Part shown: positions 23,875-34,760 of the stretch, in pieces
Numbering within the stretch: position 1 is the stretch's first letter
Layout of the letters: each line of letters begins with the position of its first letter
Assembly: GCA_040954595.2 (NCBI GenBank)
Contig: CM082594.2
Span: 1,674,001 to 1,738,000, forward strand
Reading direction: 5' to 3'
Source of the DNA: Balanoglossus misakiensis
Lineage: Eukaryota > Hemichordata
DNA length: 64,000 bases
Program-made: the position numbers and the translations under genes
The notes under the pieces: generated by a model
The model's database searches: none
What the model was told of the DNA's origin: nothing
What the model saw: only the letters and a program-made list of their open reading frames with translations

Positions 23875-24385
23875 AAAGGTGGGAATTGTGGGATACCTTC
23901 ACTTCCGCCGCGACTAAAAAAGTATTTTGCTTTCTCAGAAAAATATTTTGTGCATCTATCTAAAAAATTTGTACACCGAAACCTGAATAGCGCCCCCATG
24001 AAAAAGTTTGTCAGTAGCAATAGAAAGAGCGACCCCATAAGTTGTGTAACTAGAAATTAGATAAAAATATATTTACATCTGTAAAATAAAATTTTCACCC
24101 GCGAAAAGTAATGTTACTTAAAAAAAGTTTTACAAAATTAACTATTTCTTTCTGAAAATAAAAAAATTCTATGTAGTTTAGATAATATTTTATCTCAAGT
24201 GTTAGAAGTTTATTTTGGAAAAAAATCTTAAAATTTTACTCTCGGAAAAAATAAAATTGGCTTTCGGAAATTAAACTTTTGTTCTCTAAAATAAGAGTTG
24301 TGTAAAGTAAAATTAAAGTTTTACTGTCAAAATTAAAAAGTTTACTCCACTGAAATTGAAATTGTGTACGTCAAAATTATAGTTG
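23875..24385 (-). repeat. Right terminal inverted repeat of IS3EU-like element
   Basis: Reverse complement of 15064-15575 with scattered substitutions and a replaced stretch of ~90 bp in the inner third. It lies immediately upstream of the transposase start at 23829, so it probably contains that gene's promoter. Confidence 0.85.
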
Positions 24386-24516
24386 TCTGTCTGTCTACTT
24401 AGTAATTTTTCTCTTCTCTCTCACCCTCTTTCCCACCCTTACCCCTTTTCCCGCTACATTCATTGCAGCTATCTGTCAGTTTTTATAATGTCCGCCCACA
24501 AAAAATGCTGATAATC

Positions 24517-24685
24517 AACACGACCATCGTGTCGATAAGTAAGAAAAACTACGTATCGACACGACCATCGTGTCGATAATCCGTTTGTTTTTCTTATCGA
24601 CACGACCATCGTGTCGATAACTGGAATTTTTGCTTACCCACACGATGATAAGCAAAAAATGCTGATAATCAACACGACCACCGTG
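24517..24685. repeat. Array of ~25-bp palindromes, part 1
   Basis: Four to five copies of tatcgacacgaccatcgtgt... separated by 12-20-bp A/T-rich linkers such as 'agtaagaaaaactacg'. The last copy is split by the 1.8-kb element that follows. Continues at 26504. Confidence 0.85.
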
Positions 24686-26499
24686 CAGTCAGATCGCACG
24701 GTACTCATTAACATATGTAAATGAGGGAAAGTACTTCAAACCATGTAGCCGTTAGAGTGGGCCCCGCTGACGGGTCTCGAAATAGGCCATTTTTTACTCG
24801 ATATTATAGAGCTGTTTTCAGGCGATGTGGATTATTTTAAGACAAAACCGTGGATTCACTCGAAGGTACATTTTGTAGGTATACTGGATTGTTACTGAAT
24901 GATTTTTTGGCAACTTCTGTCGAGTAGTTTCTTTGTAATCGCGAAATTTCTGACGACTGTGAAAAAACACATAGCGTTGACATCCTCTCGATTATTTTTA
25001 AGCTGACCGTTAAACATGGATTTTACCACGAAATTTCAAACTTTTATCAAAATATAGATATCAACCCCCTCTCTTTGAGTTTTCATTCACTTCCAAGCTT
25101 TCATAGTGACGATATGAACAGTTCAATTTTGTTTACTTTTCAACCCGTGAGCGCCACTTCTTCTGCAAAATGGCGGGAGAAGACAGCATGCATGTGTATG
25201 TATATACGCTGGCGCAGGCTTGATCCTGGGATTGAACCGGCTGCGACGTTTTCCTTCCTCTCTCGTGCGAAGAAATTGTGATTGCTGATAAGTAATCCCG
25301 AGTTTTACTAAACCCTAACAATTATTTTATGAAGGTTTGCCCGTCAAGGAAACTCACTTTTTTTATTGTTCTTTCAGATTGATGAAGACTGATTTTTGTG
25401 GTGGTGGTGTTGCAGTTGACTGTTTTATTTTAGCTGTCTGAGTTGACAATTTATTCTGTATTTTGTTGTATTTTTAACTCTTCATTCTGTATTTTGTAGT
25501 AGTATTTTGAACACTGTTTAATAAATAAATTACTATTATTATTATTTATCGACCCAATGCAATGATGACAAATCGCTCGCTTTCAGACACAAATGTTGTA
25601 TTTATTGCATATATCATCAGCGAATAAATGGAAGTGGTTTCGAAGTTACACTTGGCATATTCGAAAAGTCTACTTATATCCCACGATAAGGAGAGAACAA
25701 ATAAAAACACGCCAGCTGAGCTCCTCATACGTAGTCACGTACGGTAAACCTGGCATTCTGTGCATGGGTAATCAAATACATTTTGTATTTGTTTGTAGCC
25801 CAATGTAGGCGTACGGCGTGTGGAGCACCCGGGCGCGGCACTCGTGCGATTGATCGATGTTGTGTCGAAATCAAGCCAGTAATTAAGATAAAACTTGGCT
25901 AATATGTTACCTTAGAGTGTTATACACTATCCAGTAACTTTTACTTGACAAGTGTCTTTTAGAAACCATTTTCCCCACGATAAACGCGTCGTTTCACGAG
26001 CAACGCAACACTTCCGTATTTACAAGCCGAACATTGAGAGGTCAACGTAGGGCCTATACTTCCGGGTCATATCGTCGAAGTACATCGATTATTTTTAAGC
26101 TGAACGTTACACAAGCATTTCGAATTAATTTCTTTTCACGGATGTTGGGACCGATATTAGACCTATCTGTCACGAAAACTTGGTTAACTTCCGAGGTCGA
26201 CTTCAAATGATTTTTGGCACGTTTGTGGACGTCTCTTCCGAGGTCACCAACATACCACCGAAAACACGTTAAAAACTACTACTATTACCGACAGATTCTC
26301 ATAATATTCACGTCTGCAGTGTAAAATGGGAATCACTTTTGTAATTTATCGAGCTAGCATGGTATTTTATTGTATCAAGGAGTGTAAAAATCAAGTTGAA
26401 AATCACCTTGAAAACTGGCCTATTGCCGTCTGTTTGAAAGTTAATGGTCGGTGGCTTGACGAACTTTAATATGCAAATGAGCACCATGCGATCTGACTG
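24686..26499. mobile_element. 1.8-kb TIR element, superfamily not assigned
   Basis: Terminal inverted repeats of ~32 bp starting CAGTCAGATCGCRYGGTRCT; 4-bp duplication CGTG at 24682-24685 and 26500-26503. Removing it rejoins one palindrome unit of the surrounding array. No transposase-like frame inside, so it is non-autonomous. A 4-bp duplication is compatible with Ginger- or Academ-type elements, but the ends do not settle it. Confidence 0.75.
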
Positions 26500-26503
26500 C
26501 GTG

Positions 26504-26765
26504 TCGATAAGTAAGAAAAACTACGTATCCACACGACCATCGTGTCGATAACGTGTTTTTTTTGCTTATCGACACGATAGTGATCGTGCAAATAAGCTGA
26601 AAATGCTTCTTATTGACACGATCACCGTGTCGATAAGCAAAAAAACACACGTTATCGACACGACCATCGTGTCGATAGGTAAGGAAAACTACATTATCGA
26701 CACGATCATCGTGTCGATAAAGCATTTTTTTTCCCTTATCCACACGACGATCGTGTCGATAGGCG
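26504..26765. repeat. Array of ~25-bp palindromes, part 2
   Basis: Six further copies of the cgacacgaYcatcgtgtcg palindrome with linkers of 10-25 bp rich in A or T runs, reaching to the right end of the 9-bp-TSD element. Confidence 0.85.
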
Positions 26766-26948
26766 CAAACCAGACAAATGGCATTCAGACGTACCAATAA
26801 CAATTTTAATGAACATTAAAATATTTTAGAAGAACATTAAAACAGCAAAGGTGAAAAAACGCAATTCAGTCTTTCAAAATTAATAACAAAGTGTTCGATC
26901 GCGGCCCCCATCACCGGCGGTGCCCCATACCCGGAAGTCTCGCTAAGA

Positions 26949-28036
26949 CTACTCGCTATCCGAATCAAACATCACAAACGGACGCGGACGTTTCCTTGCG
27001 GCTCCAGCTCCAGCCGTCGATGGCATGCACATATGTATAGTGCAGTTGTTAAAAACTATGGCTGGAGCTGCTTGTTGTTTGAATGGACCGGGTTTTGTGT
27101 CTTCAGGAGTGCTACTGCTGGGCTTGCTTAGAATTGCTGAAATGCGCCGGTGATCCTCAATCGAAACGGTGTCGTAGTGTTGTAGACTGGAGACGTTTTT
27201 GTGTCCGGTTATTTTTATTATCTGCTGTGGTGGGATTCCTGCCTTCGTCTGTGTTTGAACGGTTGTCTTCCGTACAGAGTGATTTGTTTTTCGCCCACCA
27301 AACGGCACGACGATCTCCATATGTTCCATCGCGTGTTTTGGTATCGCGTTCCCGGAACTCTAAAAAATCGAGGCCAGAGCTATCCCTTTGGATAGTGATG
27401 TCTCCGAAGCACAGTTTTCTGTGCTCGTCCCGACCGCGTAGACCGAAGTGCTTCGTGAATAAATACCACAGAGTGAAATTCAAGGTGTCACCGTCAGCGC
27501 TGCCAAGTTTGCCTTCTTTCCACATTGCCTCCTCTTCTTCTGGAGATATAGCTTCGCTAGCATGACTGCCAGAGCCCATGCCAGACTTCTTTAGCTGCAT
27601 CCGTTTAGCTTTAATTGCGTCATTTGTCAACGCGAAGCTCTTGTCATTCAACAACACCCCATAGTTGTTTTGCCCATAGTTGTTTTGCGCTATACTTTAC
27701 ATCTGAAACAGAGCCTGGTTCGTAGTCAGTGCCGTCAGCTTTTTTGAGATTGACGAAGAATGTTGCTAGATATTCGTTCAACGTCTTGGGTGGTATTTCC
27801 GCTAAGTTGCGAGTGTCCCCGTATTTGTTCTCAATGAAACGCCGTACCTTTGCTACGTCTCGCTCAGTCGTACGAACCGTGCTCGGTTTTCTTTGCGATT
27901 TGATGAAATCGTTCACACTTGCCAAATCATCTTCACCAACTGTTGCCTCGCTTTCTCCTTCGAGTCCGAAAAGTAAAACATCTAATTCGTCTTTTGGAAT
28001 TTCTTCCATCCACCGGATAATATCGTCCGCTGCCAT
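26949..28036 (-). pseudogene. Crypton-type tyrosine recombinase, unit 1 (deleted copy)
   Basis: N-terminal SAM-like DNA-binding part in 28036-27644 (MAADDIIRWMEE...). The catalytic part begins in another frame at 27657 and is broken again at 27303/27304, where 224 bp present in unit 2 are missing. The deletion removes the middle of the catalytic domain and shifts frame. The remaining C-terminal frame (27329-26949) still carries HSVR, TGH and the HY tyrosine motif. Compared with 35352-36663 it is a dead derivative. Family: Crypton recombinases related to vertebrate DUF3504 proteins (KIAA1958/QRICH1-like). Confidence 0.85.
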
Positions 28037-28477
28037 AATTTATCGTACTCAGCGCAGTGAAGTGGAGCAGACGACAACTTTCGAATCTCGCGCAATAAAA
28101 ACAAAAGTAGATCCGGATATTGAACGTGTCTTCCAAATATGGTCACCGGGCCGGGGCGTATTATGCAGCACAAAGGTCAAAAGGTAACTTCGAGATTTCA
28201 CATCTTCAGTGATTCATAAGTGACGTTAATCTTAGATTGTATTTCAAGGTCAGTGTGAATTATTCTTATGGCGTCACAATGTCGTAGTGTGTTTGCGTCC
28301 AAGAGATGGAGGAGAATGAGCTGAGGGGAACCAGAGAGAGGGGGAGACAGGCAGACAGAATTAGCCGCACACAGGTTTGAAGTTGCCATGTTATTTCAAT
28401 TTAGAAAAGGGTTTTCAGCTACTTTGTGCATGAGAACAGGTCTAATAGTTTATGACACTTTTCATTTCTCCTTGCAG

Positions 28478-29053
28478 AGGCAGAAAATAAGAAACAGGCA
28501 GAAAGTAAGAAAAAGGAAAACAAAAATGTTACTTTCAGTGAAAATACAACGGTCTACGTTTTGTATGAGGAGCTCAAGAAATCTTCTGGTTATGAACTGG
28601 TAAGTGGCGCAATTCGTTGTTGTAATCATTAATGATTTTAGATTCCATTCCCATAGCTTGTATTACATTTTTTCTATGTTTTAACACGTCAGTCACACAC
28701 GCGCGCGCGCACACACACACACACACCCATACACACAGACAGACAGATAGACAGACAGACAGACGCTCAGACAGACAGACGTACATGCATAGTTAGCTGG
28801 ATATGTTTAGCAATCGAATTTGTGAATACATGCACAGGAATTAACCTTGTTTCATGTCCAATCTAAATGTAGAAGTCTGCGAACATGAATACGGAAGGCA
28901 CTGGAGTTCAATCGGGTAAGTGCATTTTGTATTAATTTTAACATTGTTTAGGATATATTGTGTGTTTTTCACCATTATATACAGTTTAGTGGTAAGTTTA
29001 CTGACGTTTCATTTTTCGATTGTGTAATTCCAGGAAATCAAACCCTTGAATGA
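28478..29053 (+). CDS. Three host-like terminal exons, unit 1
   Basis: Exons 28478-28599, 28873-28915 and 29034-29053, each with consensus AG acceptor and GTAAGT-type donors, and matching phases (0 then 1). Together they read a Lys/Glu-rich stretch, then NVTFSENTTVYVLYEELKKS, GYEL, a short linker and stop TGA at 29051. AATAAA follows near 29145. It looks like the 3' end of a gene, perhaps the cytoplasmic tail of a membrane protein (Tyr motifs YVLYEEL, GYEL), but no family is recognised. Upstream exons were not found. Repeated in unit 2. Confidence 0.4.
28686..28772. repeat. (CA)n and (AGAC)n microsatellite, unit 1
   Basis: CG/CA dinucleotides followed by AGAC tetranucleotides. The unit 2 counterpart (37321-37412) differs in repeat number. 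Confidence 0.95.
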
Positions 29054-31040
29054 TTTAGCACCCCCAAAGCACACATGGGTACAACAGGCACATGGTCCAG
29101 GGCCGATCGACAGGAGAACCGCCATAATGAAATAACATTCCACTAAATAAAATATCACACTCCGTATATACAAGCTCTCCATTCATTAAATAAGTCTTCG
29201 ATAGTTTTAGTGTCGCCTGGTGAAATTATGCCCACGTCACGACTCTGGGGACCAGTGCTAATAAATTCGACATTGTAGCTGAGATAGCGTTGGTGGGCAT
29301 GGTCAACATATCCGATACCATAGTGGGCAATGAGGGTAGAAATAACCAAGTTAATCGCGATTTCGTTCAATTTAGGCCTACTACGATAACTATATACATT
29401 GTATGTACTGTGAATTTAGAACAGTTAAAACGGTTTCCCTTGGTTACAGGATGTTTGCTTTCATGTGACCGACGCCCTCTCAAAAAGATAAGTTTCTCTT
29501 GTAACGGACTTTGATAGTATTGATTAAAATGTCGGATTGGTGGGAAATGGAAAAATCCATATATTGAGTATTCTCTTACTTAATTCGGTCAATAACCTTG
29601 TCTTATAGCATTAATCACGATATAAATACATGCAATTCGATGCAAGTCGCACAGTTTTATTGTATAGAGTTGTGAGGTGGGACGGTAAGGAAGAGCCGGC
29701 CACCATAGCGTGTCTATACCATGGTCTTCGTAGATGCCCTATCCTGATATCAGCGAAGAGCACTGTACCCGATTTGCACGCACGGGGGACTTTTGGTGAT
29801 AACACAAAACTCTGCATGAACTTTACACCAATGAAAAAAGATCGCCATTTCCAAGAGAGTACATGGCACGGCCGGAGATTATTACGTTGTTCACTGCCAT
29901 GGGGAAAATAGTCAAATTGGATATAAAAAAGGCACAGACTTGGCACTGTTAAAGCGCGTAGCTCATCTCACAGGCATATTCCAGCTGTAGCCGCTGGTTA
30001 CAGGCGTTTAGTGAACAGTCAATCCCATGAGGCTGCTCTGTCCTAACGACAGAGAAGATGGCGGCGACCATAATCTGTGTCGGAGATCGTGAAAAGACAC
30101 CAGCTTGGGTGAAAAGGAGGGACAAAACCAGAATCTATACTTATACTGTGCGCATGAAAAATGGAAGGAAGCGAAGGCAGTCCACTATTTGAATGCATCG
30201 AACGGAAAATTGGCTGGGAAGTTACGCGCATGCGCGTGAGACGAGACACACAACACAGACAATCCACCAAATTTAAATCCCTGGGGACACAACAGAGGTA
30301 CAGGTACAAGATGCTGACTTATTTGTACAAAATCGATGCAAACGTTAATTACATGATCAATGATGATTAATGACGTCATGAGAAATCTATTGACTTTTCC
30401 ATAGCAACAATATCTCCACCCCCGCCTGCCTTGTAACATGCGATAGGTTATATCTTTGGTATTTATTTATTCATTGCTTATTTATCTTTCTCGTAACACT
30501 TGATTGATCGACATACATTGTAAGTTGTACACCTTGCTGTATCTGTACATTCCAGCCATATTTTTCACTACAGGTTGTAAATTTAAATTTATCAAAACAG
30601 TCTTCTGGTGTTTTTGTGAGCCGAATGAGAAGCTGACTACGCATGCGCCACGATGTTTTTTGAAATGTTATCACATACATTAGAATCATATTCATTCACT
30701 CGTTTGTGAAATGTGAAATGCCATGCATTCCGAATGCCTTTTCACTATCTGACATTTTGTTTAATATCTCTCTTAGAATCACCCCCCCCCCCAAAAAAAA
30801 AATCTCTTTAGACTTAAATGATGAAAACATACTGGTCTGAATGCTGCACATGCGCGATGAACGGCAGTGTGGCGTTTGGATTAACACTGAATAATTTACT
30901 AACATAATTTTGACCCGTAGCGATTACAGTCCACACCACGTGGAAGCAGGGTATATGATAAAAAGGGCACAACACCCTGGTTTTTATAAAGGGTCAAAGT
31001 CCTGAAATATTGTCCTTGTTCACATTCGTTACTATGATTA

Positions 31041-31062
31041 GGTAGTAGTAGTAGAAGTAGTA

Positions 31063-31093
<31 letters not shown>

Positions 31094-31100
31094 ATGATGA

Positions 31101-31138
<38 letters not shown>
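31041..31138. repeat. (TTG)n/(GAT)n trinucleotide repeat, unit 1
   Basis: Runs of TAG, TTG and ATG triplets. Minus-strand poly-Gln/poly-His frames over it are artefacts. Confidence 0.95.
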
Positions 31139-31139
<1 letters not shown>

Positions 31140-32519
31140 CAATTAATTACAAAACATGAATCGCTATGAAATTGATGAGTCGTATGCCCATGGCTGTTAG
31201 TATAAATAATTAAAACAAAATGTCGAATCGTTAAATTTATTGTGGTACTAAATGGATTTGCATGACATGCCAATTTTGTAAATGTTCATGATGCAACTCG
31301 TATGTGTTCTTGGTCAAATTCGCGACGCACAATTCTCTGGAGGTTTTTTTTTACACAGAAGAAATGGACAACACCACGTGTAGAGGGCGCCATGTGTTGG
31401 AGAAGCAGTGACTAGTGCGTTCTAGTCAGTTGTTGCCGTGTTACCGCATGGGGTGTAATCTCAAGCCAGATTCTGAATAACGCATGATTTTCGATTGGCG
31501 GTACGTAGCTTTGGTAAACGATGGTTAATAGCAGAAATGCTGCGTTGTTATGACAACAGACCAGTACAAGGAATAACCCGGAACTGTTTTCTGTTTAATC
31601 TTGGTGGGAATAATATGGCAGACGTTTCACATAATACACATCGTTTTATTTCATTGTCACTAGTTTTTTTATATTCCATTTCCTAAAACAACATCATTGC
31701 GTGTGAAGTTGTAAGAGGAAATTGCTAATTATACATTGGATTGTGAAAGTGTTAAATCAAAACGTGCAAGGAGACGCCATTACAAGTGCCTCATCTCACT
31801 AGCCATTATAATTAACCATACGAATATCAGGATGGTAATCCTTGCAATAGTAGTGGTCGCGTTCGTCACATCGTTGGAAAGAGCAGTATTGAACCGGGCT
31901 TGAAAATGTCACTTTTCGGCCTGTTGGACCACAGTACAAACCGTTGGCAAGGCGGTCCGGACACTTTAATATTAAAAATACAACGCCATATTAAGGTATA
32001 GGATGCTATGCAGGAATTGAGATCTCTTTATTAATAATGGAACTCAATACGTATTGACTTGTATTTTATAACGCTATTATTCGTCACGTAAACCTACCAT
32101 GTTTAAAAAAATACAACTTACGTTTTAGGGGAGTTTTTAAACATACTAAACGTTAATTGGATTTCAAAAGCAATTTAACAGCTTATATCATGTCGATTCA
32201 TGCAAAGTACACTGTTGTTCACTTCTTGAAGACAGAGAGGGATGTTAAAGATACGACATACAAAAATCGTTTACTTACATCAACTGAACTACATATGACA
32301 TGTAAGATATCGTCCTCGGAAAATTCTAATGTACATTCTAAACACTCCTCGCTTCTTTCTTCTTCTAACAAGTGTCCCTGAAATGAAAAATATACCTCCT
32401 TTTAGCATTATTTTTAAGTTCATGTTATTTTCGATAAACGATAACAACATTCAGTTACTAGACAGAGTCAGATGATATCCACACACTCTGATCGAGGCGA
32501 CCAACAAGCACTCAGCGAC

Positions 32520-32697
32520 GGACGGACATACAGACAAGACAGACAGGCAGAGTGAGAGACAGACAGACAGGCAGGCAGAGTGACTGGCGGACAGGCAGGC
32601 AGAGTGACAGAAAGACAGACAGACAGGAAGGCAGAGTGACAGACAGACAAACAGACAGACAGGCAGAGGGACAGACAGACAGACAGACAGACAGAAA
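32520..32697. repeat. (GACA)n/(GGCA)n repeat, unit 1
   Basis: Degenerate tetranucleotide repeats with interspersed 'cagagtgac'. Shorter by several repeats in unit 2. Confidence 0.95.
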
Positions 32698-32872
32698 CAA
32701 TGTGACTAGTTTTCTTTTACTTTGGCTACGCTTAAAGGGAGACACACATACAAACCACATCGATCTTGTCCACTTGATCCACCAGCACGGACATCAGCCT
32801 GAATGTATGTGTCGGTCTAGACTCTCTCACAACACCTCTCGTCGTCCGTGCAGGCTTATGGTCTGATTGCAT

Positions 32873-33120
32873 CCTTCCTTTCAAAAATTTACCCAGCTTT
32901 TACAGTCTCAAAACACAACTATTGTGTGCAATTTTTCAAAATTTATCTACTATGCCATGAAGATGCGTTCCGAGACTGTTGAGGAACTTTCAACCGTGTA
33001 ATACTGATTGTACTTGTTTCTAGTTGAGTGTCCCTCTGTACTTTTCTTTGTATGACTTTTGTGAATACTAGGAGGCCGGAGGCCTACAGTATCCGAATAA
33101 ATCATTATTATTATTAGCAT
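32873..33120 (+). mobile_element. LINE-like 3' fragment present only in unit 1
   Basis: A 248-bp insertion relative to unit 2, flanked by GCAT (32869-32872 and 33117-33120; single GCAT at 41491-41494). It ends in 'gaataaatc' followed by ATT repeats, the look of a 5'-truncated non-LTR retrotransposon tail. No reverse transcriptase remains. The family is not assigned, and the 4-bp duplication is short for a LINE. Confidence 0.55.
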
Positions 33121-34644
33121 GTGTGCCCGGCAGGGGGGGGGGGGGGGGGGGGGCGACTCATGAACGCTGCCCTCTAGTGGCTTCTAAATTGACCAACCAG
33201 AGTGCGGCATTCTGGCTCACTCATATGCGCGTTTTGTCGACAGTAAAGGCTCGAAAAAAACTGTTTTTGAACAGAATGTGATCATCGAAATAACTCACGA
33301 TCACAAATTTAGAAATTTACATTATGTGTGGAACACCAGACATTTTTTCCCGTACATGACCGATCATTTTCACACTTTGTCGGCCGATAAACGTAGTGCC
33401 AATGTAGGCTGATAAACACCAGTGCCGAAAGGCGGTTTTCAAACTACCGATCATTTCAAACTCTGTCGATCTTTTTAATAATAAGCCAAAGAGCGTAGTG
33501 CAGTACCGTACCGAAAGGCCGTTTTCAAACTACCGATCTTTTTCATAATAAGCCGATATGACGTGACCGACACACGATGGAGCTCCGTTTGAGCCAGACA
33601 ATAGTCCCAGACACCAATACGACAAGTAGACAATTGAAAATCACAAAGAAAATATGTTTTTTTTTTGGGGGGGGGGGGTCAGAACCTTTGTAAAAGTAAG
33701 GCTTCGTGGTATGAAAAGCGATATCACATCAACATGTCACGAAAATTCAATTCACCCACGAGGAGACGCTCACGCTACGTATACTGCATCATACGAAGGT
33801 TCAGGAGCTATGCACTAGTCAGGCGTGTGCGCTATACTATACATGCTATAGAACGGAATTGTTGCACTTGTAATCAGGGGCGATTTTGCAAAGACCCATG
33901 GGAAAACACACCATTTTTCTAAAATAGTCAGAATATATATTGAAATTACCAAAATCGTTTCAAAATGTTACAATTATTTTTTATAAGAAAGTGCTGCACA
34001 TCTTAAAACACTATAAATTCGATGTCTATTATTTTTCCAAATTTCGGGTCACTGTAAGTTTTATCAGTTTTTCGCAAGGTTTATCAAGATATTTCGGTAA
34101 AATGTGTCGTTTAATAGCTTAAACTACAAACTATCGATAAATGGTGAAAATGACTGGTAAAATACGATAATTCCGACGTAAATAAGCTTAGAAAATTACG
34201 TGGGAAATCAGCTCACCACTTCCGCATTTGAAAACAAGATAACGTTGGGGGCGCTGCAAAGTTTAGAAAACACCGTGATTAACGGTCATTTGACGAGCTA
34301 GAGTTCGCACTGATATGCGAGGTAAGATTTTGACTCAGACGTGGTTTCAAATTGGAATCAGCCTTATTTTCTGTAGTAGAATACACGAATTTTATCTTGG
34401 AAAAACAGTAAAAACTTCAAAAAATAATATGCACACTGAAGTTCTGCTTTCGATCCGAAATTCCTTTCCATTCCGTTCAAAATCCGTGTGGTGATATAAA
34501 AGCAAAACGTGGAACATTTTTTGGATTTGGAGAAACTATTTTTTATTTCGTGTGGCTATTCCGTTTCGTTCCGTAAGCCTCACAAGAATAGAGAGGTTCG
34601 GCTACACGTTATACGTGAACGCGCAACGTCAACGTCAATAATCT

Positions 34645-34760
34645 TTACGGCCCTGATACGGGTTTTGCGGCCCGAGGTCGTACGGCGGAAGCGCCCGACG
34701 GCAGGGAGGGCGCGAATCGCCGTACGACCGAGGGCCGCAAAACCCGTATCAGGGCTGTAA
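34645..34760. repeat. 116-bp hairpin (43-bp stem), unit 2
   Basis: Same position and length as the copy at 13961-14076. One stem base that is mismatched in unit 1 (cgccatacg) is paired here (cgccgtacg). Confidence 0.8.

Larger units (their letters stand above)
15064..24385. mobile_element. IS3EU-like DNA transposon, 9.3 kb
   Basis: Bounded by imperfect terminal inverted repeats of about 0.5 kb (15064-15575 and 23875-24385). Inside are two convergent genes: plus strand 15609-18950 (TDP-43-NTD-like plus HECT) and minus strand 23829-21109 (IS3-type DDE transposase). Both start just inside a terminal repeat. The transposase resembles bacterial IS3 OrfB (HTH, then a DDE integrase core), which is the defining trait of the eukaryotic IS3EU group. 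Nested inside are a 421-bp MITE (intron), a 131-bp MITE, a 145-bp MITE and a 1500-bp Mutator-like element. No flanking target duplication was recognised. The copy is inactive. Confidence 0.8.
14498..26770. mobile_element. Composite insertion with 9-bp target duplication CAGACAAAT
   Basis: 'cagacaaat' occurs at 14489-14497 and 26771-26779 and only once at the orthologous place in tandem unit 2 (35173-35181). The ends form an inverted repeat of ~37 bp made of the palindromic motif cTATCGACACGA...TCGATAgg. Without the two nested elements (15064-24385 and 24686-26499) the core is about 1.1 kb and non-coding. A 9-bp duplication fits Mutator-like elements, but no transposase belongs to this layer, so it would be non-autonomous. 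Confidence 0.8.
13681..34375. repeat. Tandem unit 1 of 8.36-kb duplication (split by insertion)
   Basis: Unit 1 comprises 13681-14497 and 26771-34375. It is nearly identical to unit 2 (34376-42736) except for a 12.27-kb insertion at 14498-26770, a ~248-bp insertion at 32873-33120, a 224-bp deletion in the recombinase gene, and microsatellite length changes. It starts directly against the 5S spacer at 13680 with 'gtagaatacacgag'. Confidence 0.9.
29154..34375. other. Non-coding remainder of tandem unit 1
   Basis: Apart from the simple repeats and the LINE-like fragment listed separately, I see no protein family or RNA gene. Small frames (for example 29155-29370 and 29611-29946, both minus) recur in unit 2 simply because the DNA is duplicated. 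G-runs at ~33135-33153 and 33666-33677 differ in length between units. Confidence 0.55.

Noticed and set aside
25225-25255. B-box-like 'gggattgaaccgg' suggesting a tRNA-derived SINE
   Set aside because: No A box at a suitable distance and no tail; could be chance.
24517-26765. CRISPR-like array of palindromic repeats and spacers
   Set aside because: Animal genomic context, spacers vary in length (10-25 bp) and are A/T-run linkers rather than unique spacers; the repeats belong to the ends of a transposable element.
27083-27565. 160-codon plus-strand frame (and 152-codon frames at 27729 and 36356)
   Set aside because: Shadow frames opposite the Crypton recombinase, which has clear motifs on the minus strand.
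30899-31273. Poly-Gln/poly-His/poly-Leu protein, minus strand (also 39526-39897)
   Set aside because: Comes from a TTG/GAT trinucleotide repeat; length differs between the two tandem units.
32512-32866. Cys/Ser/Leu-rich frames (and 41077-41382)
   Set aside because: Translation of GACA/GGCA repeats.
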